A DNA stretch of 64,000 bases from Erinaceus europaeus (lineage: Eukaryota > Chordata > Mammalia > Eulipotyphla > Erinaceidae): assembly GCF_950295315.1 (NCBI RefSeq), contig NC_080171.1, positions 34,402,361 through 34,466,360 of the forward strand, in the 5' to 3' direction. Under the pieces are notes generated by a model. That model saw nothing but the letters and a program-made list of their open reading frames with translations. It was not told the origin of the DNA and ran no database searches. Positions 18,968 through 31,082 of this stretch are shown in pieces. The translations under genes and the position numbers were made by a program. Numbering within the stretch: the stretch's first letter is position 1; each line of letters begins with the position of its first letter.

Positions 18968-20289
18968 AGAATAATTTTTAGAGCGTTTTAGAATTCAGTA
19001 CAAATCTGACGAACTTCAGATTTCCTATCATGTGGTATTAGGCTAATGACAGGAACTACCTTTATTTCTTCAGTTTGTGGCAAGAATAATCTGGAAACAG
19101 TTTGAGGCAACAGAAACTAGGAACTGATGACAAAAAATTAGGCCAGTTTCTCTCCCCTGCCCCTTTCCCCTATAAGGCTTATAGAAACGCTGAGCTCCTT
19201 AGAAAAGACTCTTTTCCCTTTGTGTATTTTTTTCTTCCTCTGTTGTTGTCTCCTGGTGACCCAGCTCTGTGAAGAATTGAGACCCTGGATTCTTACAGAA
19301 TAATATGAGATGCAGTTGGGTCTTGAGAAAGGAAGAGGCTAACCTTCACATGCATAAGGTCACCCACTCTGTGCTTCTATATATTATTTCCTGGAAATAT
19401 ACTTACTACCTGCTATCCCCACTCCTTACTTTACCCATTTCTGCCAGGCTTTTTTTTTTTCCCCCTCTGTCTCATTTTTAAAGATAGAAACAATGTTTTT
19501 CTCTAGTGATGTACAGAGGGTCAAAGTTGTGAAATCTTAAAACCAAAAAAGATATTTTTTCAGACTTTACACCCAGTGTAATGGTAGAAATGTCTTCCTT
19601 TAAAAAATTAATAAGGGAATAATCGGGATGAAAACTCAGGCAACAGCACAGGGTCAAAGTGTGGTTAAGCATAGTTTTTTTTTTTTTTTAAAGAAATAGT
19701 GAGATGTTGGCTGAATTTCTGAATTTCTAGAGTCATTAGTTCCTCCAGGGACTTACCTTTTGACCTCTGGATTCTCAGTTCTTGTGTGTGTGTGTGTGTG
19801 TGTGTGTGTGCACGCATGCTCGCACACTATTGTTTATCTGTTTGAAAAATGATGGTTGAAGGGGAAAAATGGGGAGTTGAATGTGAACGTGTGATTGAAT
19901 ATGATTGAGACGAACATAGGAGAAACAGCTCCTGGAGAAAGACAGTTTCATGCCAGCATCTTAAACTTGTTTTAAATGCACAGGTGATTTTCTTTTCCTT
20001 TTTTAATTCTAGTTTATTTTTTAACTTAAATGCAAAGAAACTTATTCTTTCCTGGTGTTTGTATCTTATGAGTTTGGACATACAAAGTTATGAAACAATC
20101 ACCATTATCTAGATAAGAACAGTTTCTTTATCTCTGAATTTCTCTTGGACTGTCAACTGATAGTTGTCCACTCCTGTACCCTCTACCTCTGTCAGTATTT
20201 TAGTTGGTGCTTGCCTCTGTTGATTTATATTTTGATAAATATAATATAAATATAGTTACAAAGTGTATCATATTCCAGATGTAGCTTCT
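18968..20289. other. Unique sequence with TG microsatellite
   Basis: No gene seen. (TG)n at 19783-19810 and poly-T runs at about 19449 and 19676. Confidence 0.45.
19783..19810. repeat. (TG)n microsatellite
   Basis: Fourteen TG units followed by an alternating CACGCATGCTCGCACAC stretch, which can also adopt Z-DNA. Confidence 0.9.
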
Positions 20290-20560
20290 TTCACTCAACA
20301 TACTATACCCAGGCTTTAATGATTTGTTGCATGCATAAATAATTCATTCTCATTTGTTGATTAGTAGTGTTTTATTCAGCTGAATGCTACTCACTTTTTT
20401 TCACTGTCCACCTGAAGAACATTTAGGTTGTTTTCAGTTTTCACAGCAGTGGTTAAACCTGCTATAAAGATTAAAACAGAGGTCTTGCTTATGTATTGGT
20501 TTTTATTTCTCTTAGATGAAATTTCTAAAAGTGGGCTTGCTAACATATCAAGACTTCTAT
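20290..20560 (-). mobile_element. Old L1 ORF2 3' end fragment, antisense
   Basis: CTTTCACTCAACATACTATA, then TTCAGCTGAATGCTACTCAC and AGAACATTTAGGTTGTTTTC follow the order of the L1 ORF2 C-terminus read backwards. Strongly diverged. Confidence 0.55.
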
Positions 20561-20818
20561 TGCTGCTGTAACTAAAACTAAAAACTTTATCACTTAGAAA
20601 AACATGCCAGCATAAATTTATTCTCTTAACAATTTTGGAGGCCAGAAGTCTAAACTGAATTGACAGACCTATATTCCTAATGGAGGCTCTAGGGAAGTAA
20701 TAAACTTCGTTGTTTGTCTCAGCTTGTAGGGGCCATCTATATTTCTTGACTATTTGCCTTGGAATTCTGACCTCTGCTTCTTTGGTTACATCTTCTGTGA
20801 CTCTATCCCTTACTTTCA

Positions 20819-21105
20819 TTTTTAAAAATTTTTATTAGTGATTTTAGATTGATTTATAAGATTGTAAGATAATATGGATATAATTCCATACAGTTCCCAT
20901 CATCAGAATTGTCTCCCATCCCTCCATTGAAAACTCCCCTATTATTAAGCACTCTGGGAGTATGGACCACAGTTCTCTTTGGGTGCAGAAGGTGGGAGTT
21001 CTGACTTCTGAAGTTACTTCTCCACTGGACATGGGTGTTGGCAGGTTGATCCATATCCCCAACCTGTTTTTATCTTTCTCTAATGGGGTAGGGTTTTGGA
21101 GACCC
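20819..21105 (-). mobile_element. Older L1 3' UTR, antisense
   Basis: TTTTTATTAGTGATTTTAGATTGATTTATA, ATTCCATACAGTTCCCATCA, GTTCTCTTTGGGTGCAGAAG and CTGGACATGGGTGTTGGCAG match the UTR copies at 16965 and 54830. Confidence 0.8.
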
Positions 21106-21355
21106 TTCTTTCCATTTTATAGGAACTTTAAAAAAATTATTGGGTACACACAGATAATCCAGAATAGACTCCTTCATCTTAAGACTTTTAATCACTCCTT
21201 CAAGTAATCTTTAAAGTCCTCCTTGCCTGATAAAATAGTATACAAGAAAATTATAGGAATTTGAATATGGATATCTTGGGTGTGGAATGGGATGTATAAC
21301 AAATACACATTTGACTTAAGAAATGACCTAAATGATGCACTATAAAAATATAATG

Positions 21356-21618
21356 CAGGCCAGTAGCACAGTTAGTTAAGCACACATGGTGCCAAATGCA
21401 AGGACCGGAGCAGGGATCCTGGTTCAAGCCCACGGCCTCCCACCTGCAGGGGGGTCGCTTCACAAGTGGTGAAGTAGGTCTGCAGATGTCTATCTTTCTT
21501 TCCCCCCTCTGTCTTCCCTTCCTCTCTCAATTTCTCTCTGTCCTATTGAACAACAATGACAGAAACAACAATAACAACAAGGAGGAGGATAGATGAGCCC
21601 CAGCAATAGCCCTGGAGG
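21356..21618 (+). mobile_element. Hedgehog SINE, sense
   Basis: GGCCAGTAGCACAGTTAGTT (A box), GGTTCAAGCC (B box), the CCTCCCACCTGCAGGGGGGT core, a CT block and a CAACAA tail, then GCCCCAGCAATAGCCCTGGAGGC. It is the first of three SINE units in a row. Confidence 0.85.
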
Positions 21619-21621
21619 CAA

Positions 21622-21772
21622 TATATATGTTGCAGTGCTGGTGGAATAACTTACCTGGGTTTTGTGCCTGCTTTGTCACACACATGACCCAAGTTCGAGT
21701 CTGCCCCCTGACCAAAGTACTAGGGAAAGCTTTGGTGTGGTGGTATCTTTCTCTTCCTCTGTCTCTCTCTTT
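21622..21772 (+). mobile_element. SINE fragment, sense (second family)
   Basis: CAAGTTCGAGTCTGCCCCC is a good B box. The head is degraded and the unit ends in TCTCTCTCTTTC, which is also the insertion point of the next SINE. Confidence 0.6.
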
Positions 21773-21775
21773 CTT

Positions 21776-22066
21776 TTTTTTTTTTATATTTATTTATTTA
21801 TTTTTCCTTTTGGTGCCCTTGTTTTATTGTAGTTATTATTGTTGTTGTTATTGATGTCATCATTGTTGGATAGGACAGAGAGAAATGGAGAGAGGAGGGG
21901 AAGACAGAGTAGGGGAGAGAAAGATAGACACCTGCAGACCTGCTTCACCGCCTGTGAAGCGACTCCCCTGCAGGTGGGGAGCTGGGGGCTTGATCTGGGA
22001 TCCTTCCGCGGGTTCTTGCGCTTTGTGCCAGCTGCACTTAACCCGCTGTGCCACTGCCTGACTCCC
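21776..22066 (-). mobile_element. Full-length hedgehog SINE, antisense, inserted in a neighbouring SINE tail
   Basis: Poly-T, TTTATTTATTTATTTTTCCTTT, GGATAGGACAGAGAGAAATG, CCCCTGCAGGTGGGGAGCTG and an A-box complement AACCCGCTGTGCCACTGCCTG. An imperfect direct repeat of TGTCTCT/TTTCTCT type flanks it. With the sense SINE at 21356 it forms a close inverted pair. Confidence 0.88.
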
Positions 22067-22504
22067 TGTCTCTTTTTCTCTCTCTCTCTCTCTATATATA
22101 TATATAGTCAACTTGGAGCAGAGAAGCCTGAGTGATAACAGAAATAACATTATCATGTAATAAATATTTGCTAACATTGCCACATTTGGCAATACTATAA
22201 ATATATTAGTATTTGGGGTTTGTCTGCACCTGTTTGAAAATGGTAACAAACTGATTTAAGGAAAAAGAAAAGTATTGACTGAGAAATAAAAGTCTGAGAC
22301 TGAAGTTTTGCTTTCTCATTTTGGAATAGAAGGCTTAAACAGTGTCATTATAAACTAGTTTTTTTTTTTATACTGGATCTGCATCATTCATAGGCTCAAT
22401 GTGGTGGAAAGATAGAGATGCTGTTGATTTATGACTCTGGGAACAAATGCGCAATTATTTCTTAACATTTACAACACTGGTATTATCAGTACTTAAAAAA
22501 TAAT

Positions 22505-22825
22505 TGTTTATTATTCTAGAATGAGAAAGAGAAATATAGAGATAGAGACCAGAGCACTACTACTTAGCTCTGCCATATGGCAGTACTAGGAATGAGCATA
22601 GTGCCTCTGGAGTCTCAAGACAGGCACATTTTATGCTCTGACACTGAGTTATCTTCCCAACTTGGAAAATTTATTCTAGTTTTTAATGGTTTATTTATTT
22701 TTATGAGAAGGGAGGGTGAGACCAGGGGGATTGTCAGCTTTGGTATATGGTGGTGGTAAAGATTGAACCTAGAACCTCCAGAGTCTCAGGGATTCAAGTC
22801 TTAGGCTCACTCCTGCTTACTATTG
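22505..22825 (-). mobile_element. Two degraded SINE copies (second family), antisense
   Basis: AGAGAAATATAGAGATAGAG, GACCAGAGCACTACTACTTAGCTCTGCC and GTGCCTCTGGAGTCTCAAGA, repeated in altered form from about 22685 (GATTGAACCTAGAACCTCCAGAGTCTCAGG). They match the other 'CTGCCATAT/TCAGGCATG' copies in the window. Confidence 0.6.
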
Positions 22826-23044
22826 TCATTGGATTAGAAGATAATCCTATGAGCCAACCACCATAGCTGGAGAATATGTGCATATTGGTTTTGGTAACAT
22901 AATTCACTTCTGGACTGGGCAGGGAATTTGATCTGAGATTATGTATTTAAATGAGAGTAGTGGATGAATCTTCAACAAAAGGCTATTTCTTGAAGAGGAG
23001 ATATGACTACTCACAAAACACTCAGAATTTTCACTGTAATTTAT

Positions 23045-23222
23045 TATGATTTTAAAAATGTATTAGTGATATAATAGTGGCTTTACAAACATAAGATAAT
23101 AGGGGGTTAATTCCATACCATTCCCACCACCAGAGTTCTGTGTCCCCATCCCTTTCTAGTAGAAACTATAATAGTTCTTCCAATGCCATAGATCTGGGTT
23201 GACTCTCTACCTATTTCCCCTC
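23045..23222 (-). mobile_element. L1 3' UTR fragment, antisense
   Basis: TATTAGTGATATAATAGTGG, ATTCCATACCATTCCCACCA and CCAGAGTTCTGTGTCCCCAT are the UTR start read backwards. A tetranucleotide microsatellite follows directly. Confidence 0.7.
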
Positions 23223-23230
23223 ACCACTAA

Positions 23231-23300
23231 CCTACCTACCTACCTACCTACTTATCTACCTGTCTACTTACCTATCTACCTACCTACCTACCTACTTACC
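23231..23300. repeat. (CCTA)n microsatellite with interruptions
   Basis: About seventeen units of CCTA, with CTTA, TCTA and GTCTA variants. Confidence 0.9.
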
Positions 23301-23479
23301 TTTTTCTCATTTTTATTCACTTCTACAGTCTGATGTTCACTTCCTAAGTCATAACTACGTATAACTACTACTTATTACTACTTCTGAGTGGAATGTCCTT
23401 CCTTTTTCCTCTTTCCTCTCAGATAAGCAAAGTAGTGCCTTATTTCCTCTGGTGTTTTCCAGATTTTCTTCCTTTTACC

Positions 23480-24400
23480 ACTGTGTTTCATCAAATACTA
23501 TTTAGAGCTTAGAAGCTATTCTCGCCTCTCCTCTCCCGGGTCAACTAGGAATATCAAAGGAGATCCTCTGGGACTGCAACAAGGCAGTACTAGAATGACA
23601 TCAGGACCCCACCAAATCACCAGTGAGTGTGAATACATGTGGCTCGTGGACAGAGAGGAGTCTAAGGAGAGATCAAGTGGCTGGTAACTGTCTGGAAGTT
23701 TACCAGTTGAGGTACCACCTCCAGTCTGTTTCACCAACAAAAAGACAACTGAAGAGAAGAGAGGACTCCCCTAAGACTCACTAAATGCAACTGTGAGTCT
23801 CCATTGTTACTGCCCTCAGAGGTTGGAGCCGCCAGCGGGAGGCCCTATGCTGACACCAGGGGTCAGAGCACTAACCAGGAAACTCAGGAGAAGATCTACA
23901 CTTCGGTGGCCTAGCAGTGGGGCTGTGTGGTGGGAGCCTTTCCATGTTGTTCTCCTGATGAGAACATAGTGAATAGTTGCTTCAGAACCTACAGACTATA
24001 AACGGGACTTGTTTAGAATCTCACAGGGCCCAGCAGTGCTGCTCAGCTTGGCAGAGAAGCTGAATTGAGCCTGGAGCTTTGGATTCTTGGAGTGTGAGAG
24101 TCTTTTGCATAACCTCTGTATTATCTCTCCCCCACCCTGCTTTATCTCTTGGCTAGGAGTGAGTGATTAAGCTAAGAAGCCTACTTATAGCCTCTCATAG
24201 CCTACAGGATAGAAAAAGAACAAAAGAGGCTTTTAAGTCACTGTGCTTCAACTCAGGGATTAAAATAATATTGAAATAACTGTTAGTTTCCACAACTGTG
24301 AACCCTTTAATTACCTTATTTAGATACAAGTCAATCCAAGCAAGAGTGATCAGTAATTTGAAAAGTACTCAGAGAGGGACCTCATAATATACTCTATAGA
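23480..24400 (+). mobile_element. L1 5' UTR (probable)
   Basis: About 900 bp of relatively GC-rich, repeat-free sequence directly upstream of a clear L1 ORF1 start in the same orientation. The nature of the segment is inferred from that position. L1 5' UTRs carry an internal pol II promoter; I cannot point to a specific motif here. Confidence 0.6.
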
Positions 24401-24995
24401 ATGGTTAAAACAACAAGAAGAAATATTGGAGAAATGAACCAGGACAAGAGTCCAGCTAAAAACCCCTCAAAGGTTGAACCACAAAATAATGATGTAAACA
24501 TCCAAACACTAGTTAAGGGAATAATCACAGGAGTGAGTAAAGAGTTTGAAAGAATTGTCATCAGGAATGCAGAAACAACAAATGAGATTCTGGAATAAAG
24601 TACTAATTATATCAAGGTTATTAGAGAGCTGAAAGCTGAAATAGTTGAACTAAGAACACAACTAGCTGAACAAGCTAAAACAGCATCAGAACAGGGTAAC
24701 AAAATAGATGAACTCCAGAAAACAGTAGAGAGGAGAGAGAATAGAACAAATGAGGCTGAATACAGAATTAGCAAGATCGAGGACCAATTAGAGACAACTA
24801 AACAAAAACTAAGAGATCTCTAAAAGAGATTAAGAGATAATGAGAACAACAACAGAGACCTATGGGATGATTTTAAAAGAAATAATATACACATTACTGG
24901 CTTACTAGTGGAAGAGAGGGAGGGGAAGAAAGCATTCTTCAGGACATAATCGCTGAGAACTTCTCTAGTCTAGAAACATAAAAGATACAAAATAA
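24401..24995 (+). pseudogene. L1 ORF1, N-terminal half
   Basis: ORF1 encodes the RNA-binding trimeric chaperone of L1. From the ATG at 24401, 65 codons run to a TAA at 24596-24598. The same frame then continues as a long charged helix (ELKAEIVELRTQLAEQAKTA, then ENRTNEAEYRISKIEDQLE), the coiled coil that trimerises ORF1p, and reaches the start of the RRM region (DLWDDFKRNNIHITGL). A stop also falls near 24821. The frame ends at a TG microsatellite and nothing of ORF2 follows. Confidence 0.75.
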
Positions 24996-25013
24996 GCTAT
25001 TCTCTAAGAAAAT

Positions 25014-25015
<2 letters not shown>

Positions 25016-25048
<33 letters not shown>
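25016..25048. repeat. (TG)n microsatellite at the broken end of an L1
   Basis: About 16 TG units immediately after the truncated ORF1. Confidence 0.9.
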
Positions 25049-25050
<2 letters not shown>

Positions 25051-27284
25051 ACCTTCTTCCAGCAAGCTGAATAACCATGTTAAATTCAGTTATGCCACCA
25101 GGTATTACTTAAAGACTCAAAAGTGAGACTGCAAGCAACCACCAACCAGCTTGTGCTAATTCACAGGTATTCAAGTTGTGTGAATCCTTTTCCAACTTGG
25201 CATCAAGTAACATTGTATTGGTAACTGGAAATATGGCTTTGTTGGACACTTACCATATCAAAAATTGGTAAACATTACTCAACTTTTCTTCCTACAGTCA
25301 TTGGTAAACATTTACCAGAATAATACTGATGAGCAGCAAATAAATATCTGTACCCTGTAAATGTTACACCACCGTGTGATAATTATATTTTCAGATAATC
25401 TTTCAACAGGAATTGTGAGAAGGGAAACATTACTCTGTGTGTATGTATTCAAAAAATAGTCTTTTATGGAGAAGAGGAAAGTTTGAATTGGACATTACAT
25501 TTAAGAGAATATTTCATCTGTTACTTGCACCTCAAAAGGTTTCTACTTTTGGTGTCTGATGCATGGAAAATTTCATTTATCACACAAAAAAGTTCTCAGT
25601 TGTTTTATAAAAACAGTATAGATTTTAAAAATCAGCTTTTGATAATACTATGAGATAGAGGGCATGGTTCATTTATTTCCAGTGCTTTTGCTGAAAAATC
25701 AGAAAAGCTCACCTTTGAATACCATTAAGACATTATTGCCAAGTGCTACATATCCTTTATTTCCTTTTTCTCTGCTTCTCAATTCCCAGTGCTGGTTCTG
25801 TTAACTTCATAAGTCTTCAGCCAGTCCAAGAACAGAGGACAGAGAACAGACTAAGAAGAGACATCTGATGTTCGAGACCACATGTGAGTCTGGGTGGACA
25901 GTGACTGTATTGCTCTGCAGTGCTCTATCACTAGCTGCTCTGACACTAGACTATTGATCTAGACACCATTTCTCTCTTGAGAAGCACTTAAGAACTCCTG
26001 AAATACTAGTGTAGCAAGAGGAGTGCATTTTTAAATTCAGCAGAATTTATGCAGATATTCCTTTATTATTATTATTATATCTTATTCTCACTCTCTGCAG
26101 CAAAACCTTACTGCAATTCCTTAGATGGTCATCTCCAACATCTTATTCCATCCCTTCTTTTCATGAGGTTACCTGTGGATGACAGATGATTTCCTACTCA
26201 AGAAGAGCTTCAGTGTCTTGAGTCTCATAACTTCCGGTGTAATTTTGCATGAGTTCTCTCTTAGGGCACTGACTCCTAGAGCTGATTTATGGGGATAAGT
26301 TTTCTGCAGTCAGGATACTCACCAAAATTTCCCTGCTTTTTTTGTACTTTGTGCTTTTGACTTCAGTTTTCAAGGGAAAAGATTTTTTTATTTTTCCTTT
26401 AGGTTACTTGTATTCTCATTCCTTTCTTTTGAAGCTTTTTGAAAAACCAGTTTCACAATCAAAATAAAGATCCACACTTTAATTAAAAATTAAGATCTTG
26501 TTCTTCTGGTGTATGACCACAAGTTTATTACTAGAATTTTGTATATATCTGGGGGATTGCTTTGAACACAAGAGACTCCAAGGTCATAGGCAGTAGGCAT
26601 GTTAACAGATAAAATAGGAGTAAGGTTTCTGAGAAGATTTAGTCTTTATTTTATACACTTTCAGGTCACATGCTGTGATGCTGTGATTATATGTAAGTAA
26701 AAAAAAAAGCAATAGATTCCAGCATTAAGGGTTTTAAGATGTTTGTCACAGAAAGTTAAAATACCGTTGCTTAGAGTTACTTAATAATATGGTAGCTATT
26801 AGAAGTGATATAAATATTTGGTTAGAGTAGAGCAAAGATCATTAGAGTTGACAAATCATGGAATAGATAACAGCTTAAAATTATTGAAAGCAGGTAGCTC
26901 TAGGCCTAAATCCTGATTTTGAAGTAATCTGTGGTTTACCCTTGTGCCTTTGGTTTAAATTGTCTGGGTCTCAGACTTTGATTTTATCAAATGGATGTGC
27001 TGGAACTACCTCACTGTACTTTTGTTGGATATGAAATGAAAGAAACTGGCATCTGTAGTTGTTTTCATATTACCTGGGTCCTCATCAAATAATACTCTTT
27101 GTCCATTTTTTTGAAGTGTGAGCTAGAACAGTTATAGACAGGAGTGATTTGGGGGAAATTCCAAGATGGGGTTTGATATACTTTAGTAGAATTATGCAGT
27201 ACTTAATTTTTTGGAGGGAGGGATGACTGGTGGGGCTGATAAATTTTTTTTAAAGACAAGTACTGTTAACATCTTTCTTTTGTT
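25049..27284. other. Unique sequence, no gene seen
   Basis: 2.2 kb without a recognised repeat or coding frame. AT-rich with short TTA runs. Confidence 0.45.
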
Positions 27285-27500
27285 TGTATTTTTTCCTTTT
27301 TATTTTTTGTTACATTTTATAGGACTGAGAGAAGTTGAGAGGGAAGGGGGAGATAGAGAGGGAGACAGAGAGACAACTGAAGCACTACTTCGCCTCTCAT
27401 GAAGTTTGCCTCTACACGTAGGGAGCGAGGGCTTGAACCCAGGTCACTGGACATGATAATGTATGCACTTAACCAGATTTGCCACTGCCTAGCTTCTTAT
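27285..27500 (-). mobile_element. Diverged hedgehog SINE, antisense
   Basis: GACTGAGAGAAGTTGAGAGG, GAAGTTTGCC, GGGCTTGAACCCAGGTCACT (B box complement) and CTTAACCAGATTTGCCACTG (A box complement). Confidence 0.75.
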
Positions 27501-27689
27501 TATGATGCCTCTTTTTCATCTACCTACTCATGGTGAGAGCAGCATATGCTATGGAAGCTCAGACCATGGAAAAATTTCACAGCAGGTGAAAGTACGAAAG
27601 GCTAATTGTAAATATATTTTCTGTTGCATTTTAGAGGATGAGTGCTGTTGATTCTTTGACTCTTTGTGTTTAAGATGTTCAAATTACCA

Positions 27690-27855
27690 TGCCACTTGAG
27701 GAGCTCCATAGATTGTGGAACAGTGTTGTGGTGGTTCCTTCTTTTTCTCTCTCTCTCCTTTTTTCCTCTCTTCCTCTAAAATAAGTTGACCAGAGAGTGG
27801 TGGCATTGCACATGCATGAGGCCCAAGTGTCATGGTAACAAAAAAAAAAAAAGTA
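27690..27855 (+). mobile_element. SINE-like fragment
   Basis: A GTTGTGGTGGTTCC stretch, a CT-rich block, and an A-run at 27840-27852. Highly diverged. Confidence 0.4.
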
Positions 27856-28067
27856 AAAAAGTATATCTCACTGCAATCAAATAAATTAAGAGATCTCTGC
27901 TTCAGAGAAGAAATCCTAAAACTTTGGAAAAAATAAGATTTGTTGGAATCTTCTTGATAGCAGACCAAGTATCTTTGCTTGAACAAATTTGTCTGCAGAG
28001 AGCAAACCATTCTTAAGGCATCCAACTTCATTATGCATAACTGTACTTATTAGAAATGCCTTTACAG

Positions 28068-28406
28068 GGGTTCGGAGGGTAGCGCAATGTGTTAAGTGCA
28101 CATTACTCGAAGCGCAAGGGCCGGCGCAGGGATCTGGGTTCGAGCCCCTGGCCCCCACCTGCAGGGGGTTCACTTTACAAGTGGTGAAGCAGGTCTGCAG
28201 GTTTCTATCTTTCTCTCTTCTTCTCTTTCTTCCCCTTGTCTCTTGATTTCTCTCTATCCTATCCAACAATGACAACATCAGTAATAATAACAATGATGAC
28301 GATGATAAACAATAAGGGAAACAAAAGGGGAAAAATGCCTCCAGGAGCAGTGGATGCGTAGGCACCGAGTGCAGGCACCGAGCCCCAGCAATAACCCTGG
28401 GGGGAA
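28068..28406 (+). mobile_element. Hedgehog SINE, sense, long form
   Basis: GGTTCGGAGGGTAGCGCAAT (A box), GGGTTCGAGCC (B box), core, CT block, AACAATGAC region and the 3' extension CCAGGAGCAGTGGATGCG...CCCCAGCAATAACCCTGG. The flanks share AAATGCCTTT (about 28054-28063 and 28408-28417) as a target duplication. Confidence 0.9.
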
Positions 28407-28494
28407 AAAATGCCTTTGTAGCTATTTAAAACCAATGTATTTGTATTGTAACCTCTATTACATCCATGATAGCGAAAATGATTTTCAACTCTTG

Positions 28495-29730
28495 TTTTTT
28501 CTCTCTATTCCCATTTTTATTGAGATATAATTGACAATATCATTGAATTAAATTTTAAAAAATTACAAAATAATATATGTATATATGGAAATGATCACCC
28601 TAGTAAGTTAATAGACATTGTGTCATATATTGATGCAAAGTACTAAGATCTACTCTTTGTAATTTTTAAATGTACACAATTGTTAACTACAGTTGCCAGG
28701 TACATTATATCTCCAGACGTTACTTATTTTGTAATTGGAAATTTGTAACTTTTGACCACCTTTATCTATTTTACTTACTCCCAACCTTCTGCTTCTGCTA
28801 ATCACTAATTTGTTACATATAGGTTTTTTAAATTCAGTTTATGAGATCAAATAGTATTTTGATTTTTTGCTTGATATTACTTCAATTTTTCTTTATTTAT
28901 ATTCCTTACTCATTCATCTATTCATCTGTCCATGTATACTTTATATTACTTCCATGTCTTGCTTATTGTAAGGGATATACTTTGAACAAGAGGATACGGA
29001 CATCTTTTAGACTTAGTGTATTTCTTCAGATAAATACCTGGGAACAGAATTGCTGGACCACATGTTATTACTGTTTTTTGTTTTTTTTTTGCTTGCTTTG
29101 TTTTCACAGTCACTGCACCAATGTACATTCCCAGTAATGGTGCTCAAGTATTTCCTTTTCTCCATATTCTCTCCAACATTTACTAGTATCTGTTAGATAA
29201 TGATCATTCTAGCAGATTTCAGTTGGTCTCTCATAGTGGTATTGCTGTGTGTTCCCATGAGGATCAGCACTGGTTAGTATATTTTCATGTACCTTTTGTT
29301 ATTTTGTATGTCTTGGAAAAATTGCTCCGTTCTCATAATTTTTACATTGAACTTTTTTCTGTTTATTTTGTTGTCTTTATACATTTTTATTTTATTATTA
29401 TTATTTTTTGTGGGCTCCTCATCTGCAGGGAACTCTCCCCACTTTGTTCCTCCTATACATTTTAAATAATAATAATAATAATAATAATAATATCAAGTGA
29501 TTTGCAAATATTTTTTCCAGTTCTTTATTTTTCTGTTTGTTTTGGTTGGTCATTTCCTATGTTATACAGAACCGTTTTACTCTGATTTTGTCTACTTTTT
29601 TATTTGTGTTGCTTCTCCTATCTTGAGTTTCTTCAAAGAAGTACCCAGTGAACATTTTTGGGCTTCATTCTTTGTATGTTTCTTTGTATATACCAGAACT
29701 GTTTAATTGCCATAGAATACTAAGCAACAA
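28495..29730 (-). mobile_element. Ancient L1 (L1M-like) 3' end, antisense
   Basis: ATTGAGATATAATTGACAAT near the start is the typical 3' terminus of old mammalian L1s. Further in come TGGGAACAGAATTGCTGGAC and AATGTACATTCCCAGTAATG, the ORF2 C-terminal order read backwards. A (TAA)n run at 29465-29492 lies inside it. Confidence 0.75.
29465..29492. repeat. (TAA)n microsatellite
   Basis: Nine AAT units. Confidence 0.9.
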
Positions 29731-29934
29731 TTTTGGGTATAACATTTTTTAGTTGATACAGGTTTGAGGAAGGGGATGAGGGCTACAGGGAAGCTGAGAA
29801 GCTTCTATGGTACAGACACCAGCAACACTACAACTGCAACATAAAGCTCAAGCTTCCTTGTTGGTAATTTGAAAGCCAAATACATCCCCATCTACCTTCC
29901 ATTCTCTCCTTCCTAGTCCCACCACTGCCCCCCC

Positions 29935-30075
29935 CTCCTGACTTCCTGTATTCTTTCTTTCCTTCCATGAGAGCACAGTTCAACCTTGGTTATGATGGTG
30001 CTAGGCATTGAATGAACCTGGGACCTTTGGTGCCCCAGGTGAGAAATCAGCAATAAAACCTAACAGTCCAGAGGG
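29935..30075 (-). mobile_element. Diverged SINE (second family), antisense
   Basis: GAGAGCACAGTTCAACCTTGGTTATGATGG, then ATTGAATGAACCTGGGACCTTTGG and an A-box-like tail. Confidence 0.5.
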
Positions 30076-30079
30076 GGGA

Positions 30080-31080
30080 AATAGTTTGAAGTATTGTATT
30101 CCCCAAATACTTAAGTACAGAATGTAGTAGTAGTAATAGAAAACACCCTTGTATGATTTTATTTAACATTCTTTTATTATTTGATCATTAAAAAAAAAAC
30201 TATTGAAGATACTGACATAACATTGGTTCACTCCTTACATCTGAACCAAAAAGTCTTGGTGCAAGATGTTAATTGTCATGTAGACTCGCTACTATATTTT
30301 TTAAGCTAGAAGTTCCCAGATGACCATAATGGTCATATTTTCAAAGATTATGGAATTCCTTAGGCTCTATGATAAGAAATAATTTTACTATGTCATTAAA
30401 GTCATGGTTATTTTTAGCATTATACATAATTATAAGCTGTACATTCATGTATTATAATTATTGAAATGCATTAACTTCTTTTGTATGTTATCACCTTGCA
30501 TCATCACATGTATATTGGGGAAATGCATTAGATGTGTATATGAAAAACAGTATACCCCATAATGTCATCATGAAATGATTATTATATGTTATCACTTATA
30601 TTACAATATTACATATTATTATAATTATTATATACTAGCTGATTGTGAAACAGGGGAACCTGTTTGAATTAACCTGACTTTCAGGCAGCTCAGGGAGGCT
30701 AAATAAAAGCCTAACTTGACGAAACTAATAAACAAAGAGCCAGCTTTCAAACCCAGTTCAGAATGACTCCAGAAACACAAGATTTCCACCATAACTTCTG
30801 TGCCAATTTAAGATGTACTTTTCAGTCACATACATTTTATTCAAGTTTGAATCATAAATTTTGCAAATAAGTTGGAGTCACTACATATGAGAAAGTGTAA
30901 AGAGAATGCTTTGGGAACTTGTGGGCCAGAATAAGCTGTCTGTACACAATTTATCGTCATCTAGGGAACTACTACTGTGTACTGCAGTGATAGGGAGTTA
31001 TTTATGGAAACTCAGTCACACAAAACAAGAGGTGGTTGACTTTCTATTGGACAGGTAGCAGCATGTTAAATGAGATATTC
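30080..31080. other. Unique very AT-rich sequence, no gene seen
   Basis: No repeat family recognised. Many TATTATAATTATTATA stretches. Confidence 0.4.
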
Positions 31081-31082
31081 TT

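Noticed and set aside
20391..20819. 142-codon minus-strand frame
   Set aside because: Half of it lies in an old L1 fragment; the rest has no recognisable domain and no splice sites in the right places.
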